Origin: Rhodovibrio sodomensis
Lineage (GTDB): Bacteria > Pseudomonadota > Alphaproteobacteria > Kiloniellales > Rhodovibrionaceae
NCBI RefSeq assembly: GCF_016583645.1
Contig: NZ_NRRL01000001.1
Coordinates: 1 to 64,000 of the forward strand
Length of the DNA: 64,000 nucleotides
Direction: 5' to 3'
Below are positions 61,169 to 64,000 of the stretch, piece by piece. How positions within the stretch are numbered: position 1 is the stretch's first letter; every line of letters begins with the position of its first letter. The position numbers and the translations under genes were made by a program. The notes beneath the pieces are model-generated. The model saw only the letters and a list, made by a program, of their open reading frames with translations, was not told the origin of the DNA and ran no database searches.

Positions 61169-62572
61169 ATGACCGAGCGCAAGTACGCGATCTACGACAG
61201 CGAGACCAGCGGGCCGCGGCCGCGCTACGATCAGATCTTCCAGCTGGCCGGCATCCTGACGGATGACAGCTTCGCGCAGGTCGATCAGCTCAACATCCGC
61301 GCGCGCCGGCTGCCCTACGTGCTGCCTGGCCCGAAAGCGCTCGAGGTCACCAACATCGACCCCTACTCGCTGGACTCCCCGGAGCACTACAGCCCGTACG
61401 AGTTCGCGGTGGAGGTGCACGAGACCTTCCAGCGATGGGCGCCTGCGGTCTTTCTCGGCTACAACTCGATCGACTTCGACGAGGAGATCGTCCGGCAGAT
61501 GTTCTGGAGCAACCTGCTCCACCCCTACATCACCAACACCAAGGGCTCCATGCGCGCGGATCTGCTGATCATGATGCGCGCCTACAGCGCCTGCCAGCCG
61601 GGCGCGTTCGTGATCCCGAAGAACGACGAGGGCAAGGACAGCTTCCGCCTGGAGCACATCGCCCCTGCCAACGGCTTCGAGAACATGCAGGCCCACGACG
61701 CGCTGGGCGACATCTACGCCACCGCCTTCATGGCCAAGGTCTGCCAGCAGGCCAGCCCCGAGCTCTGGGAGCACCTGCTGAAGCTCTGCCAGCCGCGCGG
61801 ATGCGACGAGATCCTGAGCGCGCCCACCTGCAAGCTCGTCACCCACTTCGGCGTGTCCGAGACGCACCTGGTGACCCGGCTGGCGTCCAACCCGACCAAC
61901 CCAAAGCAGGTCTGCGTGTTCGATCTCTCGGTCGATCCCACGCCCTACCTCAACCTATCCGCGCGCCAGATCGCGGAGCGGATGAGGACCGACTTCCGCA
62001 TCCTGCGGACGGTCAAGACCAACAGCCAGCCGGTGCTTTTCCACGAGGGCGACAAGCTGGCCCCGGAGGTCACCGCGGAGGTCACGTCCGGCGAGTCGAA
62101 CGCGCGTCTCATGGCGATCAACGATCACCCGACCTTCAAGATCCGCGTTGCCGAGGCGCTCAGCATCCGGGCGAGCGAATTCGAGGCGGCCCCGCACCTC
62201 GAGGCCAAGATCTACGACGGCTTCCCGTCGCGCGATGACGAACGGCTGATGCGCGAGTTCCACGAGGCGGCGAGCTGGCCGCAGCGCAAGGACATCGTTG
62301 CCCGGCTGCAGGATTCCCGGATGAAGCAGCTGGGCGTGCGCATCCTGATGAGCGAGGCCCCGCAGGTCTTCGACCCGGCCTACCGCGACAAGGTCAAGCG
62401 CGGGATGCTCGAAAACCGACTGATGCCGCCAGCCGAGGCCGACCTGCCGTGGGAGACCTTCGCTTCGGCGCGGGCCGGGCTGGCCCAGGTCGACGACCCG
62501 GAACTCCGGGCCCGCATCGAGACCTGGCTCGACGAGCAGGAAGCGGCGGCTCAGGCCGTTCTGGCCGCCTGA
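61169..62572 (+). CDS. sbcB: Exodeoxyribonuclease I
   Basis: 467 residues. The DnaQ-type nuclease core matches E. coli ExoI closely in layout: IYDSETSGPRPRYDQIFQLAGI (Asp10, Glu12), LGYNSIDFDEEIVRQMFWSNLLHPY, MRADLLIMMRAY, DSFRLEHIAPANGF and NMQAHDALGDIYATAFMAK (ExoIII motif). A long C-terminal half (SH3-like and helical parts) completes the clamp that encircles single-stranded DNA. It degrades ssDNA 3'-5' in mismatch repair and recombination. Together with RecA and the UvrD-like helicase it gives the element its own recombination set. Confidence 0.93.
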   Translation: MTERKYAIYDSETSGPRPRYDQIFQLAGILTDDSFAQVDQLNIRARRLPYVLPGPKALEVTNIDPYSLDSPEHYSPYEFAVEVHETFQRWAPAVFLGYNSIDFDEEIVRQMFWSNLLHPYITNTKGSMRADLLIMMRAYSACQPGAFVIPKNDEGKDSFRLEHIAPANGFENMQAHDALGDIYATAFMAKVCQQASPELWEHLLKLCQPRGCDEILSAPTCKLVTHFGVSETHLVTRLASNPTNPKQVCVFDLSVDPTPYLNLSARQIAERMRTDFRILRTVKTNSQPVLFHEGDKLAPEVTAEVTSGESNARLMAINDHPTFKIRVAEALSIRASEFEAAPHLEAKIYDGFPSRDDERLMREFHEAASWPQRKDIVARLQDSRMKQLGVRILMSEAPQVFDPAYRDKVKRGMLENRLMPPAEADLPWETFASARAGLAQVDDPELRARIETWLDEQEAAAQAVLAA

Positions 62573-62677
62573 GCCGTCTCAATCCCGGGCAGAAGACCGC
62601 GCTGACACCGAAACCGGGCAGGGTGCTGAGAGGCCGGCGCGCCTTTCAGCCTCATCTTGCCCGCTGTCTGGGCAGGT

Positions 62678-64000
62678 CTAAGCGCTCGCGGCCTTCTTGC
62701 CACCGCCCTTGGCACCACCGGACTTGCTGCCGCCCGCCTTGCCGGTCGACTTGCCGGCCGCTTTGGTGCCGCCGGACTTCGTTGCGGCGGCCTTCGCGCC
62801 CTTGGTGCCGGATGCACCCTTGGTGGCTCCGGTCCCGCTCGCCTTCCCATCGGCGGACTTGGTCTTGGTCTCCGTGGCTGCGGATTTTCCCGCATTGGCG
62901 GCGGTTTTCGTGCCGGTTGCCTTCGTGCCCGTGGCCTTCGTCCCCGTGGCCTTCTGGGCGGTTGTCTTGGTTCCGGAAGCCGCCGCGTTGTCTGCACTCG
63001 ACCCGCCGCTCTTCGCGGTCCCGCCTTTCGACGTCCCGCCCTTCGTCGCCGATCCACCCGCGGCCTTGCCGCCGGAAGCCTTGCCGCCTGTGCCCTTGCT
63101 GGCTGCCGCCTGGCCCTTCGACGCCTGCGCGCCGCCCCCGGACTTGGCCTCCGTGGTCGTGCCGCCGCCCGACTTGGCGCCCTGCGACTTGGCCCCCTGC
63201 GACTTGCTGCCGGCAGACTTGCTGGCCCCGGTCTTGGCCGTGGCGGCCTGGCCGCTCCCAGACTTCGCCGAACCCGACTTCGCAGAACCAGACTTCGTGC
63301 CGCCGGATTTCGCCTCGGAGGACTTGGCCGTGGTCGCGGCCTTGGCGCCGCCGGTCTTGGCTGAGGCCGACTGGCTGGACTTAGCGGTCGCCCCGGATCC
63401 GGCCTGCTTACCGCCCCCGCCGGCGGCCGCCGCCTGACCTGCGGCCGCCTGCTGTGCGAGCCGACGCGCCTGACTCTGTTTGCCGCCGCGGCTGGCCACC
63501 TCGGTTGTCTGGAAGCCGACGTCCTGCGCGATCCGCTTACGCAGACGCGAGTAGCTGGGCGCCACCATCGGATAGTCCTCCGGCAGATCCCACTTCTCAC
63601 GGTACTGCGCGGGGGTCATGCCGAACACCGCGTCGAGGTGCCGCCTCAGCATCTTGAGCTTTTTACCGTCCTCAAGACAGATGAGGTAGTCCTCCTGGAT
63701 CGACTCCTTGGGATCAACCGCCGGGTCATAGGGCGGGCGCTGCGGCCCCTTGGTGCCGGGCTGCAGCATCCAGCCGGTCTCCGGCGAGGCGGTGCGCGCG
63801 GTCATCGGCGGCCGGGCCGGCGCCGCAACTGCCGCTCCGGCTTGCGCGGCCGGCTGGCTGACCTCCTGTGTTTGGGTCGCGGCCGTGGCCGCATCGTCCA
63901 GTCGGCGCGCCTGCTGCTCGGTCTCGATCAGCGCATCGGTGGTGTCGCGGATCGCCTTGGGCAACTCCTTGAGGTCGATCTTGCCGTGCCTGAGCTGGTC
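62678..64000 (-). CDS. MucR-type protein with histone-H1-like tail, 5' end outside window
   Basis: The frame is open to the window edge, and upstream residues (DQLRHGKIDLKELPKAIRD) still match the MucR N-terminal helix, so the start lies outside. DYLICLEDGKKLKMLRRHLDAVFGMTPAQYREKWDLPEDYPMVAP is the MucR domain, with Cys and Asp ligands but Phe where the last His is expected, as in the MucR-type gene at 2319. Then comes about 270 residues of Lys/Ala/Gly/Ser/Thr low complexity (AKSGGTKSGSAKSGSAKSGS, TKATGTKATGTK), like histone H1 or AlgP tails. The product should bind DNA strongly and may compact it. Confidence 0.88.
   Translation of the reverse strand, partial: DQLRHGKIDLKELPKAIRDTTDALIETEQQARRLDDAATAATQTQEVSQPAAQAGAAVAAPARPPMTARTASPETGWMLQPGTKGPQRPPYDPAVDPKESIQEDYLICLEDGKKLKMLRRHLDAVFGMTPAQYREKWDLPEDYPMVAPSYSRLRKRIAQDVGFQTTEVASRGGKQSQARRLAQQAAAGQAAAAGGGGKQAGSGATAKSSQSASAKTGGAKAATTAKSSEAKSGGTKSGSAKSGSAKSGSGQAATAKTGASKSAGSKSQGAKSQGAKSGGGTTTEAKSGGGAQASKGQAAASKGTGGKASGGKAAGGSATKGGTSKGGTAKSGGSSADNAAASGTKTTAQKATGTKATGTKATGTKTAANAGKSAATETKTKSADGKASGTGATKGASGTKGAKAAATKSGGTKAAGKSTGKAGGSKSGGAKGGGKKAASA

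Overview
The window is uniformly GC-rich, and its gene families point to an alphaproteobacterium, most likely in or near the Rhodospirillales/Rhodovibrionaceae. Evidence for this is two Ros/MucR-type regulators, three RpoH-like sigma factors, PemK-like proteins and RecA/ThyA/SbcB of proteobacterial type. There are no ribosomal, tRNA or central-metabolism genes. Instead, DNA-handling genes sit among dozens of small unknown proteins, many in paralogous sets. This suggests a large secondary replicon (megaplasmid or chromid) or a giant phage-like or integrated element. No virion, terminase, replication-initiator or conjugation gene is visible, so the replicon type is unproven.

Layout. 1-2.3 kb: the 3' part of a Calx-beta surface protein. 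2.3-9.5 kb: a MucR-type regulator, a UvrD/Rep helicase, and a block in which recA, an RpoH-like sigma factor and an A24 prepilin peptidase read leftwards while a second RpoH-like sigma factor reads rightwards from a shared regulatory region. 9.5-24 kb: small unknown genes, an orphan ParB-like protein, a membrane histidine kinase, and a cluster of small possibly ribbon-helix-helix paralogues around a PemK-like protein. 24-37.3 kb: a probable core module made of a strawberry-notch-type helicase, a CobS-like AAA+ ATPase, a glyoxalase-domain/zinc-ribbon protein, a P-loop kinase-like protein, a third RpoH-like sigma factor, and a CobT-like VWA protein with an HExxH motif. 37.4-39.6 kb: a tandem family, three members of which end in Asn-x-(Ile/Val)-Trp-(Ile/Leu). 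39.7-47.4 kb: a queuosine-salvage (Qng1/DUF2419)-like protein, a methyltransferase, unknown small genes, a papain-like protein and two secreted proteins. 47.4-49.6 kb: a damaged patch with a run-on reading frame, a frameshifted PemK-like toxin gene with its putative antitoxin gene, and an IS1595-type transposase. 50-58 kb: a rightward DNA-precursor and DNA-maintenance cluster (thyA, dut, YfdR-like HD hydrolase, dnaQ-like exonuclease, tmk) with small unknowns between. 58-64 kb: a pentapeptide-repeat protein, a periplasmic coiled-coil protein, exonuclease I (sbcB), and a second MucR-type protein with a long histone-H1-like Lys/Ala/Gly/Ser tail that runs off the window.

How it works together (inference). 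ThyA, dUTPase and dTMP kinase would supply dTTP and keep uracil out of DNA, with the HD hydrolase trimming nucleotide pools. RecA, the UvrD-like helicase, ExoI, the epsilon-like exonuclease and the notch-type helicase would repair and remodel the element's DNA. Three divergent sigma-32-like factors and two MucR-type proteins could give the element its own transcription programme. The CobS-like/CobT-like pair has no CobN partner here and carries unrelated N-terminal extensions, so it looks like a MoxR/VWA-type remodelling machine rather than a cobaltochelatase. The tagged tandem family directly downstream is a candidate client set. Long perfect GC-rich hairpins in the 5' leaders of most large genes are a second recurring signature.
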